This document shows positions 1 through 8,640 of a stretch of DNA of 64,000 bases, piece by piece (position 1 is the first letter of the stretch; every line of letters starts with the position of its first letter). A program made the translations under genes and the position numbers. Below the pieces are notes generated by a model. It was not told where the DNA came from. It searched no databases and saw only the letters and a program-made list of their open reading frames with translations. The stretch spans positions 331,329-395,328 of the forward strand of contig NZ_LMUH01000022.1 in NCBI RefSeq assembly GCF_009766105.1, in the 5' to 3' direction. Source of the DNA: Granulicella sp. S156 (lineage in GTDB: Bacteria; Acidobacteriota; Terriglobia; Terriglobales; Acidobacteriaceae).

Positions 1-2
1 CG

Positions 3-101
3 GCCGTGCAGGCTGCCTATCGCAAGGCCATCTATCTGCTCGGGGGCACAGGCGCTGCCCTGTTCGTCGCCGGCACACTCCTGATTCGGCGAGAACGCTG
101 A
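3..101 (+). CDS. C-terminal end of a membrane protein (5' end outside window)
   Basis: The frame is open from the window edge and ends in TGA. It encodes about 32 residues with one hydrophobic segment (YLLGGTGAALFVAGTLLI) closed by a positive RRER tail. This looks like the last transmembrane helix of a transporter or permease with a cytoplasmic C-terminus. Too little is present to name a family. It lies upstream of the ABC exporter pair on the same strand, separated by about 245 bases. Confidence 0.45.
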   Translation, partial: AVQAAYRKAIYLLGGTGAALFVAGTLLIRRER

Positions 102-310
102 TAGCAGCCCCCTGGCGTATGCCAGGTACAAGGCTGCGCCTTATTACCTTGTTGAATTCTTCAGCGTACGACTGCGGAACACGGCGGCGCAGTTATGCCT
201 CCCCCGGTGTCTAAGGTAGTAGGGGCTTATCGGAGGTGTTGGGCTTTGCCGTAACTGACGTTATTTTGATCGCCCTAATAAAGATTTCGTCCAAAAGCCC
301 AAGCAAACAT

Positions 311-324
311 CTATGTAGTATGCT
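311..324 (+). promoter_or_regulatory. PadR-type operator half-site / promoter before first ABC pair
   Basis: The sequence ctatgtagtatgct repeats exactly at 23617-23630, where it forms the left arm of the perfect palindrome before the second ABC pair. TATGCT (319-324) could serve as a -10 box, 24 bases before the ATG, and GAGAAGGAGG just downstream is a strong ribosome binding site. The right arm of the palindrome is absent here. Shared control of both ABC pairs by one PadR protein is an inference. Confidence 0.45.
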
Positions 325-347
325 TCTTACGAGAAGGAGGGTCGGCC

Positions 348-1112
348 ATGCTTGAGCTACGCAGTGTCTCCAAACGCTTTGCCGGGATTCCCGCAGTGGA
401 CGATGTCAGCTTTTGCGCACGGCCTGGGGAGGTGACGGGCTATCTGGGGCCTAATGGTTCGGGCAAGTCCACCACGATGAAGATGATTACCGGCTTGATC
501 GAGATGACCACGGGCGCGATCCTCTTCCGGGGCAAACCGATTCAGGATGATCTGGTAGCTTACAAGCGGTGCATGGGGTACGTTCCGGAGGAGCCCTATC
601 TCTACAACCATCTGTCTGCCGCTGAATACCTGACGATGGTCGCTCAACTCCGCAACTTGCCGGCGAAGCAATCCTCGGAGTGCATCGATGGACTGCTGCG
701 GCTGCTCTCGCTCTACGACGATCGCCATGCGTCGATTTCAGGCTACTCGAAGGGCATGCGGCAGAAGGTTCTGATTGCGGCGGCGCTGCTGCACAATCCT
801 GACCTAATCCTGCTCGATGAGCCTTTCTCGGGACTCGACGTCGGCTCGGCGCTGGTTCTGCGCAGCCTTATTCAAGAGCTCGCGGCGCGCGGCAAAGTGG
901 TGCTGTTCAGCTCGCACGAACTCGATACGGTCGAACGTGTCTCTTCGCGCGTTGTCATTATTCACCACGGAAAGCTTGTAGCCGACGACTCGATCGAGTC
1001 GCTGCGCTCGTTGATGGAGCTGCCGACGCTCGAAGCCATCTTCTCTCAACTCGCCGTCGAACAGGACACAGAGTCAATGGCACGGCAGATTGCGGACCTC
1101 ATCCATGCGTAA
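348..1112 (+). CDS. ABC transporter ATP-binding protein
   Basis: ATPase subunit of an ABC-2-type exporter, cytoplasmic, working with the permease that overlaps its 3' end. Over 254 residues the order is Walker A GPNGSGKST (34-42), a degenerate signature SGYSKGM (131-137) in place of LSGGQ, Walker B LILLDEP (153-159), and the switch histidine in SSHELDTVERV (190). Length is normal for a single-domain ATPase. The start is fixed by a GGAGG box eight bases upstream. It is clearly paralogous to the ATPase at 23665 (shared MLEL, GYVPEE, DYSKGM/GYSKGM and LMELPTLE). The substrate cannot be read from sequence. Confidence 0.9.
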   Translation: MLELRSVSKRFAGIPAVDDVSFCARPGEVTGYLGPNGSGKSTTMKMITGLIEMTTGAILFRGKPIQDDLVAYKRCMGYVPEEPYLYNHLSAAEYLTMVAQLRNLPAKQSSECIDGLLRLLSLYDDRHASISGYSKGMRQKVLIAAALLHNPDLILLDEPFSGLDVGSALVLRSLIQELAARGKVVLFSSHELDTVERVSSRVVIIHHGKLVADDSIESLRSLMELPTLEAIFSQLAVEQDTESMARQIADLIHA

Positions 1113-2796
1113 GCTCTTCGAATATCTGCCCCTTCAGTTTCGCGTCGTCTATCGCCAGTTTCTGCTGCGCGTCATCGACCTGGAAGCGCTGTCGATTCAA
1201 GCCGATGTGACCCGGTTTCTCGGCCAGTTTGCCGGCGTGCTCCTCATGATCAGCCTGATTTATTCCCTTGGTCCGCTTTTTCACGTCGTCACCTTTAGCC
1301 AGGCCTTGCAGATGGAACAATCGCTGATCTCGATGACGATGTTAGTGATCGGGCTGATTACGGTCGTCAGTTGGGACGCAGCCTTCCCCGACCGGCGCGA
1401 TGTGCTGGTGCTTGCACCGTTGCCGATAGCTCCACGTACGATCCTCTGTGCGAAGGTGGCGGCCTCGGTTGCAATACTGGGTATCGCCGTTCTTACCTTG
1501 AACACGCTCCCCAGCATCGAATGCGCCGTAGTTCTTGGAACGCACCACGGCTCGTATGGGGGAGTATTGCGGTCCTTTGCGGCCTACTGGTTCACCCTGG
1601 CTGCAGCCAGCGCCTTCCTCTATTGCTCGGTACTTACCGTACAGGGATTCTCCGCTCTTCTTCTCCCCCGGCGCGTCTTTCTGCGGCTCTCTGCGATCCT
1701 GCAGCTTGTTGCCTTCGGCCTCTTCCTTGCGGCATATTTCCTGCAGCCCGACCTTCCAACCTATGCGCTCATGGCAGCCCCTGAGAATCACCAAGCCCTG
1801 ATGCGGTTCCCTTGCTTCTGGTTCTTTGCGCTTGGCGATGAGTTGAACGGCACCTTACCCCCAGCGCTGATGTGGCTGGCATGGCGAGCCTGGATTGGAC
1901 TGGGCTTTGCGGTATCTGGAGCAGCTGCTTCGTTGCTCCTCTGCTATGTGCGCACCTTGCGAAAGACGGTAGAAGAGCCCGACCTTGTACCGGCAGCGGG
2001 TGGGCTGCATTGGGCTCCACACTTTGGTAGTTCACTGCAAACCGCCATCGCGCTCTTCTGCATACGGTCCCTGACACGCAGCCGTCAGCATCGTGTTGCC
2101 TTTGCCTTTTATCTGGCTATCGTGTTCGCTATCGCACTCTCTCTCGTGCGAACTGCGTTGGCGGCTTCGGTACACGGTCCGCCAACGATGGACTTTATGC
2201 TGTGCACGTTCCTGATGATGAGCTTTGCGGTGGTTGGACTGCGCAACGTGTTCTCGCTGCCGATTTCGCTCACGGCCAATTGGGTTTTGCGCATCACCCA
2301 ACTACATCCAACGCAGAAGTACCTAGCCGCCACCAGATGGTCGCTGATCTTATTCGCGGCTCTACCCGTTTGGATTGGTTCGGCACTGTTGTCGTTCTCG
2401 TTCAGACCGTTGCACGAGATCGCGGCTCATCTTGCGGTTCTGGCTCTGCTTGGATTCATCTTTGCGGACCTAAGCCTGATCGGTTTTTATAAAGTTCCCT
2501 TCACCTGTTCTTACCTGCCCGGAAAATCGAATATTCAATTTGTGTTCTGGGGGTTCCTGGCTCTTTTCCTGCCTCTCGCGATGCTGGGTGCGGAGTATGA
2601 ACGACGGGTGCTCAACGATCCCGTTCGATTTAGCTGCGTGATAGGAGCCCTCGTCGCTGTCGCTTTGGGGCTTTGGGCTTTTAATCGTTATCGCGCAAAG
2701 TCCGCCGTTCTTTACTTTGAGGAGCTGCCGGAAGAGGTGATTACGACGCTCGGGCTTACGAAGCACATTCTGATTACGGAAGCGACGGGGTCGTGA
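1105..2796 (+). CDS. ABC-2-type permease, paralogue of the gene at 24431
   Basis: Integral membrane subunit of the exporter, 563 residues from the ATG chosen here; a TTG 15 bases earlier is also in frame. It overlaps the ATPase gene by 8 bases, so the two are translationally coupled. It contains about a dozen hydrophobic stretches spread over the whole length. The soluble signature FPDRRDVLVLAPLPI after the first helices matches FPDRLDFLVLSPLSL in the second permease, which proves common descent although overall identity is modest. Function is an exporter of unknown substrate; no lipoprotein, FtsX or MacB features are visible. Confidence 0.8.
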   Translation: MRKLFEYLPLQFRVVYRQFLLRVIDLEALSIQADVTRFLGQFAGVLLMISLIYSLGPLFHVVTFSQALQMEQSLISMTMLVIGLITVVSWDAAFPDRRDVLVLAPLPIAPRTILCAKVAASVAILGIAVLTLNTLPSIECAVVLGTHHGSYGGVLRSFAAYWFTLAAASAFLYCSVLTVQGFSALLLPRRVFLRLSAILQLVAFGLFLAAYFLQPDLPTYALMAAPENHQALMRFPCFWFFALGDELNGTLPPALMWLAWRAWIGLGFAVSGAAASLLLCYVRTLRKTVEEPDLVPAAGGLHWAPHFGSSLQTAIALFCIRSLTRSRQHRVAFAFYLAIVFAIALSLVRTALAASVHGPPTMDFMLCTFLMMSFAVVGLRNVFSLPISLTANWVLRITQLHPTQKYLAATRWSLILFAALPVWIGSALLSFSFRPLHEIAAHLAVLALLGFIFADLSLIGFYKVPFTCSYLPGKSNIQFVFWGFLALFLPLAMLGAEYERRVLNDPVRFSCVIGALVAVALGLWAFNRYRAKSAVLYFEELPEEVITTLGLTKHILITEATGS

Positions 2797-2864
2797 ACGC
2801 AACTCTTATCGCCGGCGACCGCGTCGATAGATCGCACTTACAGTGCTCAAGATTTTCCTGACTT

Positions 2865-2893
2865 CATAACCCAGGGTTTCACCCTGGGCTATG
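2865..2893. repeat. Palindromic intergenic repeat plus second short hairpin
   Basis: The inverted repeat cccagggt-ttc-accctggg is perfect over 8 bases and extends to cata/tatg with one mismatch. It is followed at 2902-2914 by a gcccc-ttc-ggggc hairpin. The pair sits downstream of the first permease and could end its transcript, although no T-run follows. The other bases of this gap (2797-3031) show no gene. Confidence 0.6.
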
Positions 2894-3031
2894 ATAGAGC
2901 CGCCCCTTCGGGGCTAGATTGTGCGTAGTTACAGCATCATCTTTACTGTTCGACATTTTTGCGTCGAATGCAATTGCTCTGAATGCTAGGTAGTGTCTTA
3001 ATTTAATTTAGTGAATTAGCTCTTAGTACAG

Positions 3032-3265
3032 CTAGGCTTTTCTTCCAAAGCGCTTACCAGAGTTATAAGGCTTCGGTGACGGCTTTGGTGGATGCCAACG
3101 GGGTATGTACTCCTTTTTATAAGAATCCCATTGCACGTAGACATCTGCGCCGCAGGTGCATTTGAACTTGTCTTCTTCGGGGAACTGGTAGCCCTCCGCA
3201 AGCATTTGCTTGCTTTCTGGAGTGAGTTCGCCCCGATGCTCGTTGTTGCTGGTCATGTTTGCCAT
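3032..3265 (-). CDS. Small hypothetical protein with CTCG motif
   Basis: About 77 residues from the ATG chosen (MANMTSN); an upstream ATG would add 18 residues. The N-terminal half is polar (HRGELTPESKQML). The centre has a single CTCG pair next to aromatic VYVQWDSY, and the tail is basic and proline-rich (RWHPPKPSPKPY). The CxC pair could bind metal or pair with another chain. Base composition is more AT-rich than the neighbours, which suggests recent gain. I do not recognise the family; the reading frame itself is moderately convincing. Confidence 0.45.
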   Translation of the reverse strand: MANMTSNNEHRGELTPESKQMLAEGYQFPEEDKFKCTCGADVYVQWDSYKKEYIPRWHPPKPSPKPYNSGKRFGRKA

Positions 3266-3341
3266 GATTACGCTCACTCTAAAAGTAGTTCCATTGCCAT
3301 TTATACGTGAGCGTGTCACGAAATTAGGACATTACCGAATG

Positions 3342-4421
3342 CTAAGGCTTGAACACAATCTTCATCGAATCCGGTTGCGGGTTTGATGCGAGGTGAATCG
3401 CAGCAGCGGCATCGTTGAGTGAGAACCGGTGCGAGATTAGTTGCGTGAGGTCGAGCTTGCCGGAGCGGTAGCCTTCGAAGACAAGATCGATGCCCTCCTG
3501 CTGGATCGCGACCGAGGCTGAGTACGAACCCATGAGGGTTTTCTCGTCCATGCATACGGCTGCGGGATCGAATGGCGCTGTGCCGTGCTGCGTGCTCGCG
3601 AAGAGCATCACGCGGCCACCGGGACGGATCGCCTGCATCGCGGTTGCGATCAGGGCGTCCGCACCGACTGCGACCAGAGCCACATCGGCTCCTCGGCCTT
3701 CGGTTGCGGCCTTTGCTGCTGCTACGACATCGCCGCGTGCGTCGAGCGGATGATCCAATCCGAACTTCGCGGCGATGGCGTGGCGCTCGGCATACATGTC
3801 TGAGGTCAGCACGGTTGCACCGGTCTGCCTTGCGAGCGCGGCCAGTAGGATGCCAATGCTTCCCTGTCCGATCACGAGCACGGTGTCGTCCGGCTCAAGA
3901 TTCAGGAGACGGATTGCCTTGAAGCAGGTGTTCACCGGTTCGATGAACGCTGCCTGCTCAAACGGAATGTCGTCGGGAATCCTGATGAGGCCGGCGGGAG
4001 TAACACCATCGCCGACGATCCAATCCATCACGCGGATGTACTGTGCAAAGCCGCCGCCTGCCGCTTCCCCTAAACCTGCAGTCGTTCCCACCAGCTTGTA
4101 GCGCTCGCACTGCGCGAAGGTCTGCTTGCGGCAGTAGAAGCACTGTCCGCATGGGATATGGTGAAAGGCCATTACACGGTCGCCGATGCTGAACCCATGT
4201 ACACCTTCGCCAACAGCCGCGATGGTGCCTGCCATCTCGTGGCCGAAGACGCGCGGTGCGGAGTGCGACCCTGTGTGGATCTTCTTCAAGTCCGTTCCGC
4301 AGATGCCGCAGGTGTCGATGCGGACCAGCACCTCACCCGGGCCTATCTCGGGGATTGCAATTGTTTCGGTACGAACGTCATCGGGAGCACGGTAGACAGC
4401 GGCTTGCATGGTACTAGACAT
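3342..4421 (-). CDS. Zinc-dependent medium-chain alcohol dehydrogenase
   Basis: NAD(P)-dependent oxidation of a secondary alcohol or polyol, cytoplasmic; sorbitol/threonine dehydrogenase branch. In 359 residues, catalytic zinc ligands are C41 (CGTD) and H61-E62 (GHEM); structural zinc is held by C91, C94, C97 and C105. The nucleotide-binding motif is VIGQGSIG in the Rossmann half. The gene follows hpnG on the same strand after about 150 bases, so it may be a separate unit. The substrate is unknown; a role in hopanoid side-chain chemistry is possible from position only. Confidence 0.85.
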   Translation of the reverse strand: MSSTMQAAVYRAPDDVRTETIAIPEIGPGEVLVRIDTCGICGTDLKKIHTGSHSAPRVFGHEMAGTIAAVGEGVHGFSIGDRVMAFHHIPCGQCFYCRKQTFAQCERYKLVGTTAGLGEAAGGGFAQYIRVMDWIVGDGVTPAGLIRIPDDIPFEQAAFIEPVNTCFKAIRLLNLEPDDTVLVIGQGSIGILLAALARQTGATVLTSDMYAERHAIAAKFGLDHPLDARGDVVAAAKAATEGRGADVALVAVGADALIATAMQAIRPGGRVMLFASTQHGTAPFDPAAVCMDEKTLMGSYSASVAIQQEGIDLVFEGYRSGKLDLTQLISHRFSLNDAAAAIHLASNPQPDSMKIVFKP

Positions 4422-4574
4422 GATCTATCCAGAATACTAGGGTGAGCGAAATCGCTATAGTCTTTCCCTCTTGGCTCTTGCGCTCTTGACTCATAGCTGA
4501 ATAGAAGCCATGGCAACGCTGGGAGTGCGGGGATATATGAGCAACGAGCTACGAGGGATCCAGCTACGAGTGGG

Positions 4575-5255
4575 TTAGGTGGACGCTATCGTCTCAAGCA
4601 GCGCCTTGTGCAGGTTTGTCAGGGCGCCCGTGCTGGCGCGTCCAAGCTGCATCGCCTTCGGCCAGCTCTGCGGCCGCAGAGCTGTGTGAAGGGCAAAGGC
4701 CCCTGTGCGAAAGTGCCCATTCTTTCCAGCGAATCGTGTCAGCGATTCGAGTTCAAAGTCATGGGCATCGGAGACCGCCTTGATCGCGCGAAACGACAGG
4801 CTGTGCGCTGCAGCAAGCCTAGCAACGGTCGCGGCTTCCATATCGACGATTGCCGCAGCATAGGTTTCGGCGAGACGGGCTTTTTCGCGAATGCTCGCAA
4901 TCGTCTCGGTGGTTACCAGGATGTGCGGTGTCTGTGAAGTCCTGGCGGCAAACCGTTCTCCGGTGCGCGCTTCGATCACTATTGTCGCTTCCACGACGTC
5001 GCCTACAGCCAGCGTTGCCGTGCAAGCGCCCGCCAGGCCTGTTGATACGACCGTCGTAATGGGTGCGGCTGCAAGGGCCGCCTGAAAGGCCTGCGTGACG
5101 CGCTGCGATCCCATTCCCCCAGCGACCACGATGGCGTGGGGTAGCCGGTGCAGATGGATGCCACGACGCAGCAACTCGGCATCCGGTTTAGTACCGCGCA
5201 CGAGTGCGGCAATCTCTCGTGGCAGAGCGGCGATGATGGCGAGGCGTGGCGGCAT
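4575..5255 (-). CDS. hpnG: Hopanoid-associated phosphorylase HpnG
   Basis: Member of the purine nucleoside phosphorylase / MTA nucleosidase fold. In known hopanoid pathways HpnG removes adenine from adenosylhopane to give (phospho)ribosylhopane. The 226 residues start with the family pattern LAIIAALPREIAAL, have a glycine-rich loop VVAGGMGSQRV, STGLAGA, the DMEAATVARLA motif that binds ribose, and the catalytic-loop aspartate in AVSDAHD. The gene starts 6 bases after hpnA and ends the core hopanoid operon. The name rests strongly on linkage to hpnA, hpnH and shc. Confidence 0.85.
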   Translation of the reverse strand: MPPRLAIIAALPREIAALVRGTKPDAELLRRGIHLHRLPHAIVVAGGMGSQRVTQAFQAALAAAPITTVVSTGLAGACTATLAVGDVVEATIVIEARTGERFAARTSQTPHILVTTETIASIREKARLAETYAAAIVDMEAATVARLAAAHSLSFRAIKAVSDAHDFELESLTRFAGKNGHFRTGAFALHTALRPQSWPKAMQLGRASTGALTNLHKALLETIAST

Positions 5256-5261
5256 AGAGAG

Positions 5262-6266
5262 CTAAACCTGTTTCGAAGGCTTGGGCGCATAGCCGTTGGC
5301 GATGAACCATCGGCAGGCTTCGCGCAGGGCGGCTTCCACCGAGCGTACTTGAAATCCGAGCTCGCGTTCTGCTTTTGCGGAGCTGGCGAACATCATCTTC
5401 TTGCCCATACGCACGGCTTCCACTGTGGCACGAGGCTCTTTGCCGCGCAGCTTGCCGGTGATGTTCTCGTCGAAGAAGGCGAACGCCATTGCCACAGCGT
5501 GCGGAACCTTGTGTTTCGGCGAAGGCAGCCCTGTGATCGCGGCGAGGCGGTCCAGTATTTGCTTGAGCGTAAGGTTTTCGCCGCCGAGGATGTAGCGTTC
5601 TCCGGACGTTCCGCGTTCCAGCGCTACAAGATGAGCGCTGGCGATCTCAGAGACATCCACCAGATTTAAACCTGTATCGACATACGCCGGGAAGTTGCGG
5701 TTGAGGAAGTCGACCACAATGCGTCCAGTGGGCGTGGGCTTGGTATCGAGTGCGCCAATGGGCGTTGTTGGATTGAGGAGGATGACTTGCTGCCCCGCTC
5801 GGGCTGCGTCGATCGCCACCTGTTCGGCAAGCCACTTCGAGCGCTTGTAGTGGCCGATCATGTGGGCCTCGCTTACAGGCGTGTCTTCGTCGACGATGGT
5901 ACCGTCGTGCTTGAAGCCCATCGTTGCGACGCTGCTGGTGTAGACCACTCGCGGTACGCCGGCCTCACGAGCCAGACGCAACAGTTCTCGTGTGCCTTCG
6001 ACGTTGGCCCGGTACATATCGGCTGGATCGGGAACCCACAGCCTGTAGTCGGCGGCGACGTGCAGCACGGCGTCGCAGCCCTGCAACGCAGAGGCAAAGC
6101 CTGCAGGCTCGCGCAGATCGCCGGTTACAAGTTCAGCGTCTTTGGGGAGATGAGTGAGGTTTGAGGTCTTGCGTGTGAGTAGACGAAGCTTCGCGCCTTG
6201 TTCTGCAGCGAGCGATGCGATGTGCGAGCCGACGAAGCCTGTGGCACCGGTTACAAACAGCCTCAT
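5262..6266 (-). CDS. hpnA: Hopanoid-associated sugar epimerase HpnA
   Basis: Extended short-chain dehydrogenase/reductase of 334 residues. The NAD-binding motif TGATGFVG is at the N-terminus, SSVATMG holds the catalytic serine region, and YKRSK provides the Tyr-x3-Lys pair. HpnA proteins are consistently found in hopanoid clusters, with a proposed sugar-nucleotide or side-chain modifying role. The ATG overlaps the TGA of the upstream PIN-toxin gene (ATGA), so hpnA translation is coupled to the toxin gene. Confidence 0.85.
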   Translation of the reverse strand: MRLFVTGATGFVGSHIASLAAEQGAKLRLLTRKTSNLTHLPKDAELVTGDLREPAGFASALQGCDAVLHVAADYRLWVPDPADMYRANVEGTRELLRLAREAGVPRVVYTSSVATMGFKHDGTIVDEDTPVSEAHMIGHYKRSKWLAEQVAIDAARAGQQVILLNPTTPIGALDTKPTPTGRIVVDFLNRNFPAYVDTGLNLVDVSEIASAHLVALERGTSGERYILGGENLTLKQILDRLAAITGLPSPKHKVPHAVAMAFAFFDENITGKLRGKEPRATVEAVRMGKKMMFASSAKAERELGFQVRSVEAALREACRWFIANGYAPKPSKQV

Positions 6267-6700
6267 ACGCCCAGCCAGTGCAGAGACAAAATGTTAGCTG
6301 ACGCCAGTGGCAGAAAGTCCGAGTCACCCGTGACAAGAGGCGCATTGCGCTCGATACTTAACGCCGCACCAAATGCATCAGCGTACGAGATATTGTGAAC
6401 GCCTTTCAATCGCGCAGCGACATCTACGTGACTATCGCTTACGGAGATGATCTCAATCGGCAAGGCTCGCAGATGCCGCATAAGCAACCCCGCAGCTGTT
6501 TCATCGTATTTCTTGACGACCGAATAGTAGACTTCGCCAAGATTGAGTCGGCTCATACATAGGTGGATTTCTCCGCGACTCGCGGATTCCAGCATGTTTG
6601 TAAAGAGATTCACAACTGGCGAACGTTTGTAGAACCATTCAAGAACAGGCCACGCGTCCACGACCAGTACGGGGACATTAACCAAACTTCTCGGCATCAT
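6263..6700 (-). CDS. PIN-domain ribonuclease toxin (VapC-like)
   Basis: 145-residue PIN domain, an Mg-dependent RNase fold typical of VapC toxins. Acidic residues expected in the active site are visible in VLVVDAW, NLGEVYY, SYADAF and VTGDSDF. It starts within the last 23 bases of the antitoxin gene and its stop codon overlaps the start of hpnA. The base composition is visibly less GC-rich than in hpnA. The toxin therefore lies inside the hopanoid operon. Its RNA target is not predictable from sequence. Confidence 0.85.
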   Translation of the reverse strand: MMPRSLVNVPVLVVDAWPVLEWFYKRSPVVNLFTNMLESASRGEIHLCMSRLNLGEVYYSVVKKYDETAAGLLMRHLRALPIEIISVSDSHVDVAARLKGVHNISYADAFGAALSIERNAPLVTGDSDFLPLASANILSLHWLGV

Positions 6701-6941
6701 GCGCCCGTTCCCACTCCCGCTCGCTCTTCAGTGCTTCGATTGGATCTGGGCCGCCGGCAAGAATGCCCTGAAGAAGTTCCCAGGGATATTTAATCTCTGC
6801 CTTTGGGTGCTCGATCGTTACGCCTGCGAGCGACTGCGTAATGTAATGTGTACTCGTTTCACGAAGGTGTAGAAACTCTCGCAGATCGTTATCGATCTCG
6901 ATAGCGGGCGCTGACGGTAGAACGACAGGTTGGGCTGCCAT
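6678..6941 (-). CDS. Antitoxin partner of the PIN toxin
   Basis: 87 residues, acidic and without a clear named DNA-binding motif; position directly before and overlapping the PIN gene identifies it as antitoxin. The C-terminal part (LKSEREWERAHDAEKFG) is charged and helical, as expected for the segment that wraps the toxin. An AGGAGG box precedes the ATG and lies just upstream of the start, beside the stop of the preceding gene, so the pair has its own strong translation signal inside the operon. Confidence 0.7.
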   Translation of the reverse strand: MAAQPVVLPSAPAIEIDNDLREFLHLRETSTHYITQSLAGVTIEHPKAEIKYPWELLQGILAGGPDPIEALKSEREWERAHDAEKFG

Positions 6942-6958
6942 GGCTACACCTCCTGCAA

Positions 6959-7429
6959 CTAGTCTAGCTTCTCCGGCGCGATCTGAATATTCTTCTCGCC
7001 CGCTGCCTTCTTCTCCCAGTACTTCTTGACCCAGGCGTCAAAGGTTTTTCCGGCGGCGGTATCGCGGCCGGAGAACTGCAAGCCAGCGATATCCGAGTAT
7101 GGAATATTGACGCGCTCCACCGTCGTGCTCGCAGGTGCGCCTTTGGGGGGCGTTGGAATAAGCCGGACCACCGAGTTGTCCAGCGTGGTTCCTAAGCGGC
7201 GATCGTAGAGGTAGCCCTCAACCGTCGAGCCGCCCTTGAGCGTTATCGTGATGTCGCCGCGATAGTCGAACGCCTTCTCCAGCGCCTCGCGAATCTCGGC
7301 ATCACTAGCCATCGCGGGAATCGTGCCTTCGAGGTTGTCGCGTTCGCGGCCTGCAATGTGCTCGATCTCATCCGGCGTAGCGTGCTGGAGTTGCTCGATC
7401 TTCAGATGTTCCTGCTGTGCTGTCGCCAT
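6959..7429 (-). CDS. Hypothetical protein of the hopanoid operon with LSm/SH3-barrel-like segment
   Basis: 156 residues from the ATG chosen (MATAQQEHLK); this start leaves 2 bases after hpnH, whereas longer frames would overlap hpnH deeply. No signal peptide or helix. The centre (GDITITLKGGSTVEGYLYDRR) followed by VERVNIPYSDIAGLQFSG resembles a five-strand Sm-like or SH3-type barrel; that reading is inference. The C-terminus is lysine-rich (VKKYWEKKAAGEKN). It lies between hpnH and the toxin-antitoxin pair. I know no assigned function for it in hopanoid synthesis. Confidence 0.75.
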   Translation of the reverse strand: MATAQQEHLKIEQLQHATPDEIEHIAGRERDNLEGTIPAMASDAEIREALEKAFDYRGDITITLKGGSTVEGYLYDRRLGTTLDNSVVRLIPTPPKGAPASTTVERVNIPYSDIAGLQFSGRDTAAGKTFDAWVKKYWEKKAAGEKNIQIAPEKLD

Positions 7430-7431
7430 CG

Positions 7432-8586
7432 TTAGTCTCCCGCTATGCTCGTCATTTTTTCGTTCACCGAAGTCGTCACCACTACCGGCGTCGGCTGCCC
7501 TGCAATCTGCACTAGTGGGCCGTGGCCTTCGGGCTTCCACTCGTTCAGCAGCTTCTGCGCGCCTTCGTCGTCGTACTTATCGAAGAAGATGGCCTTCGCC
7601 GTCTGGAGCAGCCCCTTGAACGAACCAAAGGTGTAGTTCACTCCCGAGGCTTCATAGCCGGAGTGCACCATGCAGTTGGCGCAGCGAGGGTTGCCGCTCT
7701 CCGTGCCATAGTTATGCCACTCGACCGAGTCCATCAACTCCTGGAAGGTATCGGCGTAGCCATCCTGCAACAGGTAGCAGGGCTTCTGCCAGCCGAAGAT
7801 GGAGTAGGTGGGCATGCCCCACGGCGTGCAGGTCAGATCCTTCTTGCCCATCAGGAACTCCATGAACATGGGCGAAGCATTGAACCGCCAGGTCTTCTTG
7901 CGGTTCGACAGGATGCTGCGGAACAGCTTGCGAGACTTTGCGCGACCGAGGAAGTGCTGCTGGTCAGGGGCCTTGTCGTAGGTGTAGCCGGGGCTCACCA
8001 TCATCGACTCAACGCCCGCTTCCATGAGCTGATCGAAGTGCCTGCGCACGGAGTTCGGATCGGCGCCGTCGAAGAGCGTGGTGTTCGTGGTTACGCGGAA
8101 TCCCGCAGCGACGGCAGCATTCACGCCTTCCATGGCGATGTCATAGCCGCCCTCGCGGCAGACACCGAAATCGTGGTGCTCTCTCTCGCCGTCGACGTGC
8201 ACCGAGAAACTCAGGTACTTCGACGGCGTGAAGAGGTGCAGCTTCTCCTTGAGCAGAAGAGCGTTGGTGCACATGTACACGTACTTCTTGCGTGCCACGA
8301 GGCCGGCGACGATCTCCGGCATCTGCGGATGCAAAAGGGGCTCGCCACCCGGGATCGCGACCATCGGGGTGCCGCATTCTTCCGCCGCCTTGAAGCACTG
8401 CTCCGGGGTGAGTTCGGCCTTCAGGATGTGCGCCGGGTACTGAATCTTGCCGCAGCCGGCACAAGCCAGGTTGCAACGGAAAAGCGGCTCGAGCATCAGC
8501 ACCAGCGGATAGCGCTTGCGCCCTGAAAACTTCTGCTTCAGGACGTAACTGGCTACGGTCCAGGCTTGTGATACAGGTACGGGCAT
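7432..8586 (-). CDS. hpnH: Hopanoid biosynthesis radical SAM protein HpnH
   Basis: Radical SAM enzyme that joins the adenosyl group to hopene (diploptene) to make adenosylhopane, the first step of C35 hopanoid synthesis. The [4Fe-4S] ligands are C38, C42 and C45 (CNLACAGC); GGEPLLHP follows as the SAM-binding motif. 384 residues is slightly longer than typical HpnH. An AAGGAG box precedes the ATG. It stands 54 bases after shc, so cyclisation and side-chain addition are made from one transcript. Confidence 0.93.
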   Translation of the reverse strand: MPVPVSQAWTVASYVLKQKFSGRKRYPLVLMLEPLFRCNLACAGCGKIQYPAHILKAELTPEQCFKAAEECGTPMVAIPGGEPLLHPQMPEIVAGLVARKKYVYMCTNALLLKEKLHLFTPSKYLSFSVHVDGEREHHDFGVCREGGYDIAMEGVNAAVAAGFRVTTNTTLFDGADPNSVRRHFDQLMEAGVESMMVSPGYTYDKAPDQQHFLGRAKSRKLFRSILSNRKKTWRFNASPMFMEFLMGKKDLTCTPWGMPTYSIFGWQKPCYLLQDGYADTFQELMDSVEWHNYGTESGNPRCANCMVHSGYEASGVNYTFGSFKGLLQTAKAIFFDKYDDEGAQKLLNEWKPEGHGPLVQIAGQPTPVVVTTSVNEKMTSIAGD

Positions 8587-8640
8587 GCTGAGTACTCCTT
8601 AGAGGGCTTCGTATGATCTATTCGATGTTGCTATAGGGCT

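Noticed and set aside
102..347. Possible small gene in the gap before the first ABC ATPase
   Set aside because: No frame with start and ribosome binding site was found; only promoter-like sequence is supported.
7522..8526. Long open frame on the plus strand opposite hpnH
   Set aside because: It is the antisense shadow of a well-supported radical SAM gene in GC-rich DNA; its protein has no recognisable domain.
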